Source: CAYNSB01 sp964399625
GTDB lineage: Bacteria > Planctomycetota > Phycisphaerae > Phycisphaerales > UBA1924
Assembly: GCA_964399625.1 (NCBI GenBank)
Contig: CAYNSB010000022.1
Coordinates: forward strand, 1 to 56,895
DNA: 56,895 nt
Direction of reading: 5' to 3'
The stretch's first letter is position 1. Each line of letters opens with the position of its first letter. Positions 1 through 8,224 of this stretch are shown here, one piece after another. The translations under genes and the position numbers were made by a program. The notes below the pieces were generated by a model. It saw nothing but the letters and a program-made list of their open reading frames with translations. It was not told the DNA's origin and made no database searches.

Positions 1-180
1 ACCAAACTCTACGGCTACGAAACCAACAAGCATGTCGAGGTTCCCGAAGCGTCGGTCGGCGAGATGGTCGCCGTGGCGGGTCTGGAGAATGTGAACATCG
101 GCGAGACCCTCACCGATCCGATCAACCCGATCCCGCTTCCGGCTTTGACCATCGACCCGCCGACGATCTCGATGAACTGA
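1..180 (+). pseudogene. typA: TypA/BipA ribosome-associated GTPase, internal fragment cut off at its 3' side
   Basis: Frame 1 is open from the window edge and encodes the beta-barrel domain II of the translational GTPase TypA (BipA), including the family stretches EASVGEMVAVAGLENVNIGE and DPPTISM. In intact TypA the DEPTISM-like segment lies near residue 310 of about 600 and is followed by a further 290 residues (domains III, V and the C-terminal domain). Here a TGA comes two codons after it and the following sequence belongs to a different protein, so the gene is broken at roughly its midpoint. The missing half is not seen in the next 7 kb. Either an insertion or recombination destroyed this copy, or the contig is chimeric here. 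Family identity is secure; the cause of truncation is not known. Confidence 0.75.
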
Positions 181-407
181 AGCGACGGATAGGCGACGCG
201 TGGAAGCCCGTTGATCGCTTTGCAAACCTGAGGGTGGTCGAAACTCGGGATCCCACACCCTTCTTCGATTCACGTCCCGACGGCGACGGAGCCTACTTCG
301 CTTCTCCTGTGCAGGCGTACCTCGAGCTCGCCGCCGCAGGCGACAAGCGTGACACAGAGATGGCCAATCAGGTCCGAGCACGCATCCTGCGGGACCTCGT
401 TCAGTAG
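165..407 (+). pseudogene. C-terminal fragment of an AbiEi-like antitoxin
   Basis: From about 165 the coding signal moves to frame 3, overlapping the end of the typA fragment, and runs about 80 codons to a TAG at 405-407. The peptide contains TPFFDSRPDGDGAYFASPVQ followed by AYLELAAAGDKRDTE, resembling the C-terminal end of AbiEi-family (type IV toxin-antitoxin) antitoxins, where a SPVQxYLDL-like segment is common. No start codon or N-terminal winged-helix domain is present; that part was lost at the typA junction. It sits 13 bases upstream of the AbiEii-like gene in the usual antitoxin-toxin order. The family call rests on this short segment plus context, so it is moderately sure. Confidence 0.5.
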
Positions 408-420
408 TCGGAACCCTGCC

Positions 421-1311
421 ATGAAGCCACTGATCACCAGCGTGCTGGATCTGAACTCCGCTCTCGGCGGGAACGCCGAGCTCCTGCTGGGCGGTGGCCT
501 CGGCTTGTACCTGAAGCAGGAGCACCTGCGTGCCACAGGGGCACGCACGCTGCTCCCGCTGGACCGACTGCCGCCTGCACGAACCACCCAAGATGTGGAT
601 CTCTTCCTTCGAGCGGAGGTGATCGCCAGCAAGGATGAGGTATCCCGCTACCGCGCAGCGCTGGACAGGCTCGGCTTCGTGGTCGTTCCGGGATCGGAGT
701 GGCTCAAGTTCAAACGCAGCGTCGACGGCACCGAAGTGCTCCTGGACGTCATGGTTGGCCCGCTGGGTGAGCACGCGAACGACGTTCGCCTTAAGGACTC
801 TCGCGTCAGACCGAAGGGACTCGGAGGAAAGTCTGGCTTGCACGCGTTTGCTACAGAGGAGGCCCTGGGCATTGAAAGCGGACCGTTGCGCATACCGCTG
901 GCCGGCGTGGGCTCCGACGGCACCAACGCATCCTGCGAAGTCCTAGTTCCTCGGGCGTTTCCGTACGCGCTCATGAAGCTCGGCGCTTTGCGCGACCGCA
1001 TCAACGACGAGAACAAGGACGAAGGCCGCCACCACGCGATGGACCTTTATCGCATCGTTGGGCTGCTCACGGAGGAGGAGGCTGAGGCATCGGCGATACT
1101 GGCGCGGGAGTATGCAGGTGACCCCGAGATCGCTGAAGCCAGCCGGACGATCGACACGCTCCTCACGCCAGCGAACGGCCTGGGCAGGCTCAGGCTGCTG
1201 GAGTACCAGCGGGCGAACCGCGACTCCACACCCGAAGTGAGCCCAGACTTCTTGGTGGAAGAACTCAGGCGACTGATCGTGCCACCGCCCGTCGATGCCG
1301 TGCCTGCATGA
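421..1311 (+). CDS. AbiEii-like nucleotidyltransferase (putative type IV toxin)
   Basis: A 296-aa soluble protein with the nucleotidyltransferase-fold signature of the AbiEii/DUF1814 group: a glycine-rich GGGLGLYLKQEH segment near residues 24-35 and TTQDVDLFL near residues 54-62, supplying the paired catalytic aspartates (DVD). AbiEii toxins act in the cytoplasm and transfer nucleotides to RNA targets, with AbiEi repressing the operon. The ATG at 421 is chosen because the nucleotidyltransferase fold begins just after it; an upstream in-frame ATG at 349 would overlap the preceding antitoxin-like fragment. No clear ribosome binding site precedes it, which fits translational coupling to the upstream gene. 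The partner antitoxin is truncated, so the toxin may be silent or the system decayed. Confidence 0.7.
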   Translation: MKPLITSVLDLNSALGGNAELLLGGGLGLYLKQEHLRATGARTLLPLDRLPPARTTQDVDLFLRAEVIASKDEVSRYRAALDRLGFVVVPGSEWLKFKRSVDGTEVLLDVMVGPLGEHANDVRLKDSRVRPKGLGGKSGLHAFATEEALGIESGPLRIPLAGVGSDGTNASCEVLVPRAFPYALMKLGALRDRINDENKDEGRHHAMDLYRIVGLLTEEEAEASAILAREYAGDPEIAEASRTIDTLLTPANGLGRLRLLEYQRANRDSTPEVSPDFLVEELRRLIVPPPVDAVPA

Positions 1312-1374
1312 CCCCTGACGATGGGCCCGCGAGCGTCGCTCCGCCGCCAAGACCGATCCGAAAACGCCGGCGGC

Positions 1375-1530
1375 CTACTTCTTCTTGTCGTACCGGCCTG
1401 AGTCGCCGTGCCCCTTCTTGGGCATGATCTCGACCGACGAGTTCTTGTGATCGGCCTTGGCCTGGGCCACTGACTTCAGGCGACCCGTGTCATCATCACG
1501 CCCGATCTTGAATCCCTTGGACTTGGACAT
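1375..1530 (-). CDS. Small basic hypothetical protein (51 aa)
   Basis: A 51-aa lysine-rich protein starting MSKSKGFKIGRDDDTGRLKS and ending in GRYDKKK. It resembles the class of tiny proteins with a GRDxxTGxF-like opening found in mobile and defence regions, but I assign no function. The ATG at 1530 is preferred over the upstream codon at 1563 because it places a GGAGGC-like ribosome binding site just ahead of it. It lies convergently to the toxin gene and divergently from the large helicase, with about 170 bases of upstream space that could carry promoters for both. No membrane segment or signal peptide is visible. Confidence 0.5.
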   Translation of the reverse strand: MSKSKGFKIGRDDDTGRLKSVAQAKADHKNSSVEIMPKKGHGDSGRYDKKK

Positions 1531-1703
1531 CGCAATGCCTCCAGACAAGTTACGCTGGATCACCGCGATCCAGCAACAACCGACGGCTCCGCATTTCCGG
1601 GTTGCGGTGAACTGACCCGTAGGTTATCATCATGTCAACCGTTTGGCAAACGCGGACGCCGGGTAAGGCGACGTGACCCTAGCGGGCCGCAGCAACAGGG
1701 AAA

Positions 1704-4700
1704 TTGCTCTTGAACTACCCGCTTCGTCACATCTCGATCCGCGTCCCCTGGCACGACACCGCCTGGGATGGGCGGGTGTGCGCCAAGCCGGCCTTAAACG
1801 GCGCGTGCCTCAGGCTCAAGGGGATCGGGCTCGCTCGCGACGACGCGGCGGAATCGGCCGTTGCGACGAAATCCTTGAACGTGCTGAACCGAGAGCAGTG
1901 GCCCTGCTGCGTCGGCGAGCGAGCGACGTTCATGGCCCCCTTCGAGATCGTGCAGTCGAAAGTGCACCCTTACAGCTGGAAGGAGGACGGGAAGCACGCG
2001 CACTTCGCCCCGACGCCGCTCCGCCATCCCCCGTATTCAGCACCGGCTGTCCCGTTTTCGTGGATGCTGGCGGAATCGGCGGAGCAACTCGCAGCTGAGC
2101 ACGCGCTCGACGTGCTGCCCGACCGTGAACCCGACCTGGGCTTCAAGACCCAGTGGCTTCAGCATCGGGACAACCAGAAGGCCCTGTCAGATTGCTTCTG
2201 TGCCCACATTAAGCCCAACGAGTCGCTGGGGTTATTCTATGCCAAGCACGTGCCCTTCCTCGAGGACACCGCGGGCCGCAGGGTGATCATCGGTGTGGGC
2301 CGGGTGCTCCACGTCGGCGCCTGCATCGAGTACCAGTACAACACCACCGACCTCGACGGGAAGCTCAGATCCGTGCTCTGGGAGCGGCTGGTACAGCACT
2401 CGATCCGCCCCGACTTCAAGGACGGGTTCCTGCTTCCGTACCACGCGGCCCTCGAGAAGGCGGCGGTCGATCCGGAGTTCGACCCTGCGACCATCGCGGC
2501 GCTGTCGCCAGAGGACCGGCTCCTGGAGTTCTCGCACGCGTCACAGCTTGTGACCCACGACGCCGCCATCGCCGGCCTTCTCGCGTGCGCGGAGTCGCTG
2601 CGAAGGGTGCGGGCGCACTTGCCGGGGGACTGGGACCGGTGCCTGCAGTGGATCGACGACCGGCTCGGCGAGTTGTGGAAAGCCCGGGGGCCGTGCCCCG
2701 GGCTCGGGGCCGCACTCTCTGCTTTCGGGGTCGAGCAGGGAAACTTCGTCGCGCGCGCCATCGCCGAGAAGGCGGGGGACAACGCCGACCCGTGGCCGCT
2801 AGTCGATCAGGCCTTTGCCGAGCCGAGAAAGGTCCTGCCGGCGCCGCTGGCGGAGAAGATCGGCAGGACGTTGGCCGCAAAGTGGTCCGCCCTCCCCGCC
2901 GAGAGGCGAGCGCTGCTCCGGCTCCTCAGCCGGTTCGAGCTGACGCTCGAGCAGGCCAAGCTCCTCTATGTCCGCGAGGAGCGAGCGAAGTCGGGCATCG
3001 CGAGCACGGATGCCGACATCCTCGCGAACCCGTACCTGCTCTACGAGCTGACGAGGCTCAGCGAAGAGCCGATGAGCGTCTGGACGATCGACCGCGGCGT
3101 CTTCCCAGACGAGACGGTGCGGAGTCTCCACCCGCTGCCCGAGCCTAGCGCTCTCGACGCCGGTACCGACGCGAGGCGCGTCCGCGCCCTGACGGTGTCC
3201 GTACTCGAGGAGGCGGCGGCCGCAGGGAACTCGCTGCTGCCGCAGAACCAGGTCGTACTGCGTGTGCGGGACCTGACGCTCGATCCCCCCTGCGCTGTCG
3301 ATGCGGACCTCATGTCCGTAGCCAAGGCGGCCTTTGGCGATGCGGTCTCCGAAGTCCCGATCGCGACGGGCGAACCCGCACTGCAGCTCGGCCGGCTGGC
3401 GGAGATGGGGGCCGTCATCCGCACGTCTATCGCCAAGCGAGCCACAGGCAAGCGGCTGGAGGTCGCCGCGGACTGGCGAGCACTCCTCGACGCACACCTC
3501 GCCACCAAGGGGGCGGGCAAGCCGGACGAACTCGAGGAACGGGCACGGCAGGAGAAGACCGCGTCACTGAAGGAGTTGGCCGAGTCGCGCGTCTCGGTCC
3601 TGATCGGTCCCGCGGGCACCGGCAAGACGACGCTCCTTTCCGTGCTTTGCGGGCATCCAGACGTCGCCGCCGGCGGCGTCCTGCTGCTGGCACCGACCGG
3701 AAAGGCGCGCGTGCGAATGGAGCAGTCGACGAGGTCCCTTAAGCTCAAGGGCTACACGATCGCCCAGTTCCTCAGCCCGGACCGATACGACGGGACGACG
3801 GGCCGGTACCGGCTCTCCAACAAGACTCCGGAGGATTGCCCGAGGACCGTGATCATCGACGAGGCGTCGATGCTGACCGAGGAGATGCTCGCCGCGCTCC
3901 TGCAGGCCCTGAAGGGCGTACACCGGCTGATCTTTATCGGCGACCCCCGCCAATTGCCGCCCATCGGAACGGGCCGGCCGTTCGTCGACATCGTCACTTA
4001 CCTCGCGCCCGAGGGCGTCATGGAGACGTTCCCACGCGTTGGTGCCGGCTACGCGGAGCTAACCATCCGTCGCCGCCAGGCGGGCGAGGAGCGCGAGGAC
4101 CTCCAGCTCGCCGAGTGGTTCAGCGGATCGCCAATCGCCCCGGGCGAGGACGACGTGTTCGACAAGGTCATCGCCGCCGGCGAGAGCGAGCACGTGCGGT
4201 TCATCCAGTGGACCACCCCGGAGGAGCTTCGCGCCTCGCTCATCGACACGCTCGTCGGCGAGCTGGCCCTCGAAGGGCCGGACGACGTCGCCGGCTTCGA
4301 TGCAACGCTGGGCGGTGTGGCATGGAACGACATCCGCTTCTTCAACACCCGGCGTGACGACAAGCCCGGCGCGGCCGAGATCGCCGAGGGCTGGCAGCTC
4401 CTGTCCCCCGTTCGGGCTGGCGCGCACGGCGTGCCCGATCTCAACCGGCTGATCCACGAGACCTTCCGCCGCGAGATGGTCGAGTCCTCTTCGGAACGGG
4501 GGCACCAGACCCCGAAGCCCAAGGGCCCGGAGCGAATCGTCTACGGCGACAAGGTGATTAACCTCGTCAACACCGACCCATCGCATCCCCGGTACCGCCA
4601 CCGAAAGGTCTTCCCTGCCAAGGACCACGCCTACATCGCGAACGGCGAGATCGGGGTGACCGTGGGGTTCTACTGGCGCGGGCGTGACCCGAAGACCAAG

Positions 4701-5450
4701 TTCTACCGCGAGAACCTCGAGGTCGAGTTCTCCTCGCAGCCAGGACACAAGTACACTTTCACGGAGCGGGACTTCGGCGAGGAGGGCAACCCGGTCTTGG
4801 AGCTCGCGTATGCCCTGACGGTCCACAAGTCGCAGGGAAGCGAGTTCGGCACGGTGATCCTCGTGCTCCCGAACCCATGTCGCTTGCTCTCGCGCGAGAT
4901 GCTCTACACCGCGCTCACGCGGCAGCGCGACCGGATCATCATCCTGCACCAGGGCGACCGCGCGGGCCTCCGGAAATACTCGACCGACAACAACTCCGAG
5001 ACGGCCCGGCGCCTCACCAACATCTTCAAGGCGCCGAAGCCCGTCGAGATCGAGGGGAGGCTGTTCGAGGAGGGGCTCATCCACCGGACGTCCCGGGGCG
5101 ACATGGTCCGCTCGAAGTCCGAGGTCATCATCGCTGACCACCTGGCCCGCCGGGGGATCGAGTACTCATACGAGCGGCCTCTGACGGTCGACGGCGTTAC
5201 CAAGTTCCCGGATTTCACAGTTGAGGACATGGAGTCGGGGCTCACCGTCTACTGGGAGCACTGCGGGATGCTCCACGTTCCCTCGTATCGGAGGCGATGG
5301 GAGGAAAAGCTTGCTTGGTACAAGTCCAATGGCATCATGCCGCAGGACGAGGGCGGCGGAAGGTCCGGCACGCTGGTGGTCACCCGTGACGAGCCCAACG
5401 GGAGCATCGACTCCGCCAAGATCACCGAGTTGTTGGACTGCCTGTTCTGA
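1704..5450 (+). CDS. RecD-like superfamily 1 helicase fused to a C-terminal PD-(D/E)XK-like nuclease
   Basis: A 1248-aa cytoplasmic protein. The N-terminal 600 residues carry no domain I recognise, though they open with a distinctive HISIRVPWHD...WDG segment. The ATPase core has Walker A GPAGTGKTT at about 633-641, Walker B VIIDEAS at about 715, GDPRQLPPIG at about 746, and UvrD/RecD C-terminal motifs YALTVHKSQGSEF (about 1034) and YTALTRQRDR (about 1067). The last 120 residues hold RSKSEVIIADHL (about 1135), PDFTV (about 1168) and YWEHCGM (about 1183), the E...PD...(E)xH arrangement of a restriction-endonuclease-like fold. This suggests a DNA translocase that cuts DNA, probably in phage or plasmid defence, judging from its neighbours. 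The start is a TTG at 1704 (or TTG 1710) after an AGGGAAA sequence. Membership of a named defence system is not established. Confidence 0.8.
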   Translation: MLLNYPLRHISIRVPWHDTAWDGRVCAKPALNGACLRLKGIGLARDDAAESAVATKSLNVLNREQWPCCVGERATFMAPFEIVQSKVHPYSWKEDGKHAHFAPTPLRHPPYSAPAVPFSWMLAESAEQLAAEHALDVLPDREPDLGFKTQWLQHRDNQKALSDCFCAHIKPNESLGLFYAKHVPFLEDTAGRRVIIGVGRVLHVGACIEYQYNTTDLDGKLRSVLWERLVQHSIRPDFKDGFLLPYHAALEKAAVDPEFDPATIAALSPEDRLLEFSHASQLVTHDAAIAGLLACAESLRRVRAHLPGDWDRCLQWIDDRLGELWKARGPCPGLGAALSAFGVEQGNFVARAIAEKAGDNADPWPLVDQAFAEPRKVLPAPLAEKIGRTLAAKWSALPAERRALLRLLSRFELTLEQAKLLYVREERAKSGIASTDADILANPYLLYELTRLSEEPMSVWTIDRGVFPDETVRSLHPLPEPSALDAGTDARRVRALTVSVLEEAAAAGNSLLPQNQVVLRVRDLTLDPPCAVDADLMSVAKAAFGDAVSEVPIATGEPALQLGRLAEMGAVIRTSIAKRATGKRLEVAADWRALLDAHLATKGAGKPDELEERARQEKTASLKELAESRVSVLIGPAGTGKTTLLSVLCGHPDVAAGGVLLLAPTGKARVRMEQSTRSLKLKGYTIAQFLSPDRYDGTTGRYRLSNKTPEDCPRTVIIDEASMLTEEMLAALLQALKGVHRLIFIGDPRQLPPIGTGRPFVDIVTYLAPEGVMETFPRVGAGYAELTIRRRQAGEEREDLQLAEWFSGSPIAPGEDDVFDKVIAAGESEHVRFIQWTTPEELRASLIDTLVGELALEGPDDVAGFDATLGGVAWNDIRFFNTRRDDKPGAAEIAEGWQLLSPVRAGAHGVPDLNRLIHETFRREMVESSSERGHQTPKPKGPERIVYGDKVINLVNTDPSHPRYRHRKVFPAKDHAYIANGEIGVTVGFYWRGRDPKTKFYRENLEVEFSSQPGHKYTFTERDFGEEGNPVLELAYALTVHKSQGSEFGTVILVLPNPCRLLSREMLYTALTRQRDRIIILHQGDRAGLRKYSTDNNSETARRLTNIFKAPKPVEIEGRLFEEGLIHRTSRGDMVRSKSEVIIADHLARRGIEYSYERPLTVDGVTKFPDFTVEDMESGLTVYWEHCGMLHVPSYRRRWEEKLAWYKSNGIMPQDEGGGRSGTLVVTRDEPNGSIDSAKITELLDCLF

Positions 5451-5525
5451 AACAAGTCTCTCGCCTACCCGGGCGCGAAGCACCAACGATGGAGTTCCCG
5501 GCAGTTCCGTAGATTGAGACCCCCA

Positions 5526-6137
5526 ATGCACCCATATGCCACGAACAGCCCGGCCCCCCCCAAACACATCGCCTACATGATGCTGGCGTCTGTCGCTTTG
5601 TCGGCGGGTGCCGGCATCGTGGTAAAGCACGCCAACGCCAGCCTTGGCTGGACGCTGGGAAGCGTCTCGGCGATGACGGTGTTTTCGGTGCTGTACTTCG
5701 CATTCGACAGGGCTGTTTGGAGGTGGCGATGGGCACGGCGGGTTCTTCTTGTGCCAGATCTCACAGGTACCTGGCAGTGTGAAGGGCGAACGTTGTTCAA
5801 GGGCGGCACGGCGAACGAGATACAGTGGGCCGGCACCGTAACGATTCGACAATCATGGTCTCGGATCAGAATCGTTCTGAAAACAGGCCAGTCAACCTCG
5901 GAGAGCATCGCCGCGTCAGTCTTTCAAGAACCCGGGAGCGGCTACCGCCTCATCTACCACTACGACAACAAGCCCGGGTTGGGAGAGCATGAACTGGGTC
6001 GGCACTGCGGCTTGTGCAATTTGCTTTTCGATGAAAACGTCGAGGCAGCATCAGGCGAGTACTTCACCGACAAAGATCGAATGACGGCAGGCACGATGAC
6101 GTTGACGAGAGGAGGGACTACGAATGCGAAGGCTTGA
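5526..6137 (+). CDS. cap15: Cap15-type CBASS effector (two TM helices plus beta-barrel cyclic-nucleotide sensor)
   Basis: A 203-aa membrane protein with two N-terminal transmembrane helices (about residues 14-33 and 39-60) followed by a basic linker and a beta-rich domain beginning PDLTGTWQCEG, with IRQSWSRIRIVLKT, GYRLIYHYDN and GTMTLTR. This matches the Cap15 (S-2TMbeta) effector family, in which binding of the cyclic nucleotide to the minimal beta-barrel triggers oligomerisation and disruption of the inner membrane, aborting infection. It overlaps the downstream CD-NTase gene by 14 bases, so the two are translationally coupled. The ATG at 5526 is preferred to the TTG at 5514. Base composition is less GC-rich than the surrounding chromosome, consistent with transfer. 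Confidence comes from the domain pattern together with the adjoining cyclase. Confidence 0.82.
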   Translation: MHPYATNSPAPPKHIAYMMLASVALSAGAGIVVKHANASLGWTLGSVSAMTVFSVLYFAFDRAVWRWRWARRVLLVPDLTGTWQCEGRTLFKGGTANEIQWAGTVTIRQSWSRIRIVLKTGQSTSESIAASVFQEPGSGYRLIYHYDNKPGLGEHELGRHCGLCNLLFDENVEAASGEYFTDKDRMTAGTMTLTRGGTTNAKA

Positions 6138-7164
6138 TCTCCTGGAGCAGCGTCGGTACGACCAGGCCGTCAGATCCTCCTTGGCGGGAGAGATCTACAA
6201 GCGAATGAAGGACAGCGAGTCTGTCCGCTACACGATTGGCGCGATGCAGCCAATCGACCCAGAGTACACGAAGAACACGTTTGCCCAAGGCGACCGAGTC
6301 AAAAACCAACTCCAGGAGCGGCTTCGCACAAGCGCCGAGTTTGAGTATCAGGGCTCGGTGACGACCGACACGCACATCAAGGCGAAGAGCGACATCGACC
6401 TCCTCGTTATCCGCAAAGGATGGATCTGGCTGGAGCCTCCCCAGGTGCCAGAATCGCCGTATCAAGGAGATCCCGCAGCAGACATGCGACAGTTGCGCGG
6501 GGAGTCCGTCACAGCCTTGAATGCTGCATTCCCGCAGGCAAGCCTCGACGACTCTGGTTCGAGTGCGCTCAAGCTCAGCGGTGCAAGTCTAAGTCGTGTG
6601 GTCGACGTCGTCCCCGCCAGTTGGTACGACACAAATGAATACACACGAACCAAAGACAAAACCTACCGCGGCGTGAAGGTGTTCAACAAGGCGACCGGAG
6701 AGTTCATCGCAAACACTCCCTTCTTGCACAAGGCACGGATCGAGGCAAAGGACCAGGCGACCCGTGGTGGATTCCGTAAAGCTGCTCGGCTGATGAAGTC
6801 GCTGATGTACGACTCCGATGGCCGCCTCGACATGTCAAGCTACAACATCGTCGGTATCGCGTACAACATCGCTGACCAGCAGCTACTCCACCCGACGCCG
6901 AGGGAACTCGCCATCCTTGAGGCATGCTTCGAGTTCTGCACGCTGCTGTCGTTCAACGCCTCCCTCCGCGAATCGCTTTTGGTTCCTGATGGAAGCAGAA
7001 AGGTCTTTGGCGACGGGCAGGGTGCCAAGATCGGCCAGTTGACCGCGCTGATCAAGGAACTATCCGACCTGCGCCAAGATGTCCTGAACGAGAATGTGCG
7101 GTCATTCAAGAAGCTCGCGGAGGCGCGGGTTGAATACCCCCTGGTCACGCCGACGGCGTGGTGA
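6124..7164 (+). CDS. CD-NTase (cGAS/DncV-like nucleotidyltransferase), CBASS signal synthase
   Basis: A 346-aa soluble nucleotidyltransferase. The catalytic signature GSVTTDTHIKAKSDIDLL spans about residues 78-95, providing the GS loop and two metal-binding aspartates (DID); a third acidic residue is in SRVVDVV near residue 160. A helical C-terminal half with many charged residues follows, as in SMODS nucleotidyltransferases. On phage infection such enzymes make cyclic di- or trinucleotides that activate the effector, here the overlapping Cap15-like gene. A strong GAGGAGGG ribosome binding site lies within the end of the effector gene. No Cap2/Cap3 or HORMA/TRIP13 genes are present, so this is a minimal type I CBASS. 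The clade (A-H) and nucleotide product cannot be decided by eye. Confidence 0.85.
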   Translation: MRRLDLLEQRRYDQAVRSSLAGEIYKRMKDSESVRYTIGAMQPIDPEYTKNTFAQGDRVKNQLQERLRTSAEFEYQGSVTTDTHIKAKSDIDLLVIRKGWIWLEPPQVPESPYQGDPAADMRQLRGESVTALNAAFPQASLDDSGSSALKLSGASLSRVVDVVPASWYDTNEYTRTKDKTYRGVKVFNKATGEFIANTPFLHKARIEAKDQATRGGFRKAARLMKSLMYDSDGRLDMSSYNIVGIAYNIADQQLLHPTPRELAILEACFEFCTLLSFNASLRESLLVPDGSRKVFGDGQGAKIGQLTALIKELSDLRQDVLNENVRSFKKLAEARVEYPLVTPTAW

Positions 7165-7360
7165 CTGGGCGATCTTTCCGATTGATCGTCTGCATGGGCA
7201 CCGCCAGATTTTGCGACTTTGAGACTTCCGTCCCCTGTCTCTGTTCACCGAATCGGTCCAAACGCACTGCTAGCACCCGCCGGGTGATCGCATCCGCTCG
7301 TCCTGTCTCTGGGGCTCTGAAAGGCACGTCGTCAGACCACCCATCGCCCTCTATTCGCAT

Positions 7361-7397
7361 AACCCCCGGGTCGCAAGGCTCGGGGGTTGTCGTTTTT
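7361..7397 (+). terminator. Hairpin terminator after the CBASS operon
   Basis: AACCCCCG at 7361-7368 pairs with CGGGGGTT at 7381-7388 around a 12-base loop, followed by GTCG and a run of five T at 7393-7397. It is about 200 bases downstream of the CD-NTase stop and reads correctly on the plus strand. A closely similar hairpin without a T tract occurs at 8160-8184. Confidence 0.6.
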
Positions 7398-7425
7398 CGG
7401 TCTCGCTTGCTCCTTGAGACGAGGC

Positions 7426-7902
7426 CTAGACCGGCTGTTTGTCCGGCGCTTGCGATTCCGTCGCGGCGGGCTGTCCGGCGATGGCGATGATGAGCAGCGC
7501 CACCGAGAGGATCAGGCCCAGAGCCGCGGGCAGATGGCAGAGCTTCACCACGGCTTCTTGCCAGGCCACGGCGCCGGTCGCGCCGGCTTGCTTTGCCGCG
7601 ATCGGGAGCATCTGGTTGGCGCCCCACCATGCGTTGGCAGCCTCGGACAAGGCCATGAGCCACGTCAGCCACGCCGAGATCAGCATTACTCGAACCGACT
7701 TGGTGCCGGCGCGGGAGGGCACCTTGAGCACGACGATGGCCAGCACCACGATCAGCATGCCGTTCGTGACAAACTGGATGTGCGCTCCAAGTGCCAGGCG
7801 GGGATAGGGTGCCAACGGCGGAGCGAAGCCAAAGACCAGTCCGGCCAGGATGAGGGTCAGGCCATGAATCAGAATCTGCTTGCCGCCGGATTGAATGGTC
7901 AC
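7426..7902 (-). CDS. Hydroxylaminobenzene-mutase-like integral membrane protein
   Basis: A 158-aa protein with four hydrophobic helices. The arrangement GLVFGFAPPL...PRLALGAHIQFVTNGMLIVV, then ANAWWGANQMLPIA and VAWQEAVVKLCHL, matches the HabA/HabB (hydroxyamino)benzene mutase family, whose founding members convert hydroxylaminobenzene to aminophenol in nitroarene degraders. Many chromosomal relatives have no known substrate, and no nitroreductase gene is nearby, so only the family is assigned. The GTG at 7900-7902 is chosen as start because an AGAGGA ribosome binding site precedes it by 4 bases and it leaves the expected N-terminal helix; a much longer open frame to 8475 is arginine-rich non-coding sequence. 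Confidence 0.68.
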   Translation of the reverse strand: MTIQSGGKQILIHGLTLILAGLVFGFAPPLAPYPRLALGAHIQFVTNGMLIVVLAIVVLKVPSRAGTKSVRVMLISAWLTWLMALSEAANAWWGANQMLPIAAKQAGATGAVAWQEAVVKLCHLPAALGLILSVALLIIAIAGQPAATESQAPDKQPV

Positions 7903-8224
7903 GGTGTCCTCTGGTTTCTGGTGTTGCGGCGGAGAATACGGTGCAGTCGCGACTTCTTCAACGCTGGCATCGCGCCGTGCCCGCGCTGGTAAAGGCGGGT
8001 GCAGCGTTGGGTTGCGGCGGGGGTGAAATGCGGTCTCGGTTGCTCGCCGATCGCTGTTCATGCAACTGCACGGAACTCCAAGACTTGTCGTGCGGCCGCT
8101 ACCTCTGAGTGGATCTCTCCATCGCGTCGGGTCCCCGCTGTGCGCCCACTCCTCGATTACCCCCGGGGTCGCACGACTCGGGGGCAGTCGGTTGTAGCAG
8201 CAGGCCCGCCTCAAGGATGGCCGC
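7903..8224. other. Intergenic stretch without a recognisable gene
   Basis: About 320 bases between the mutase-like gene and the kinase remnant. Open frames here give only arginine-, proline- and serine-rich translations typical of non-coding high-GC DNA. The one structured element is the GC-rich hairpin at 8160-8184. No tRNA or attachment-site-like sequence is seen. Confidence 0.5.
8160..8184. repeat. GC-rich hairpin, near-copy of the one at 7363-7386
   Basis: CCCCCG (8160-8165) and CGGGGG (8179-8184) flank a GGGTCGCACGACT loop. The copy at 7363-7386 has the same stem and a related loop (GGTCGCAAGGCT). The two lie 800 bases apart in the same orientation and bracket the mutase-like gene. They may be a recurrent terminator-like element of this genome. 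Confidence 0.5.
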
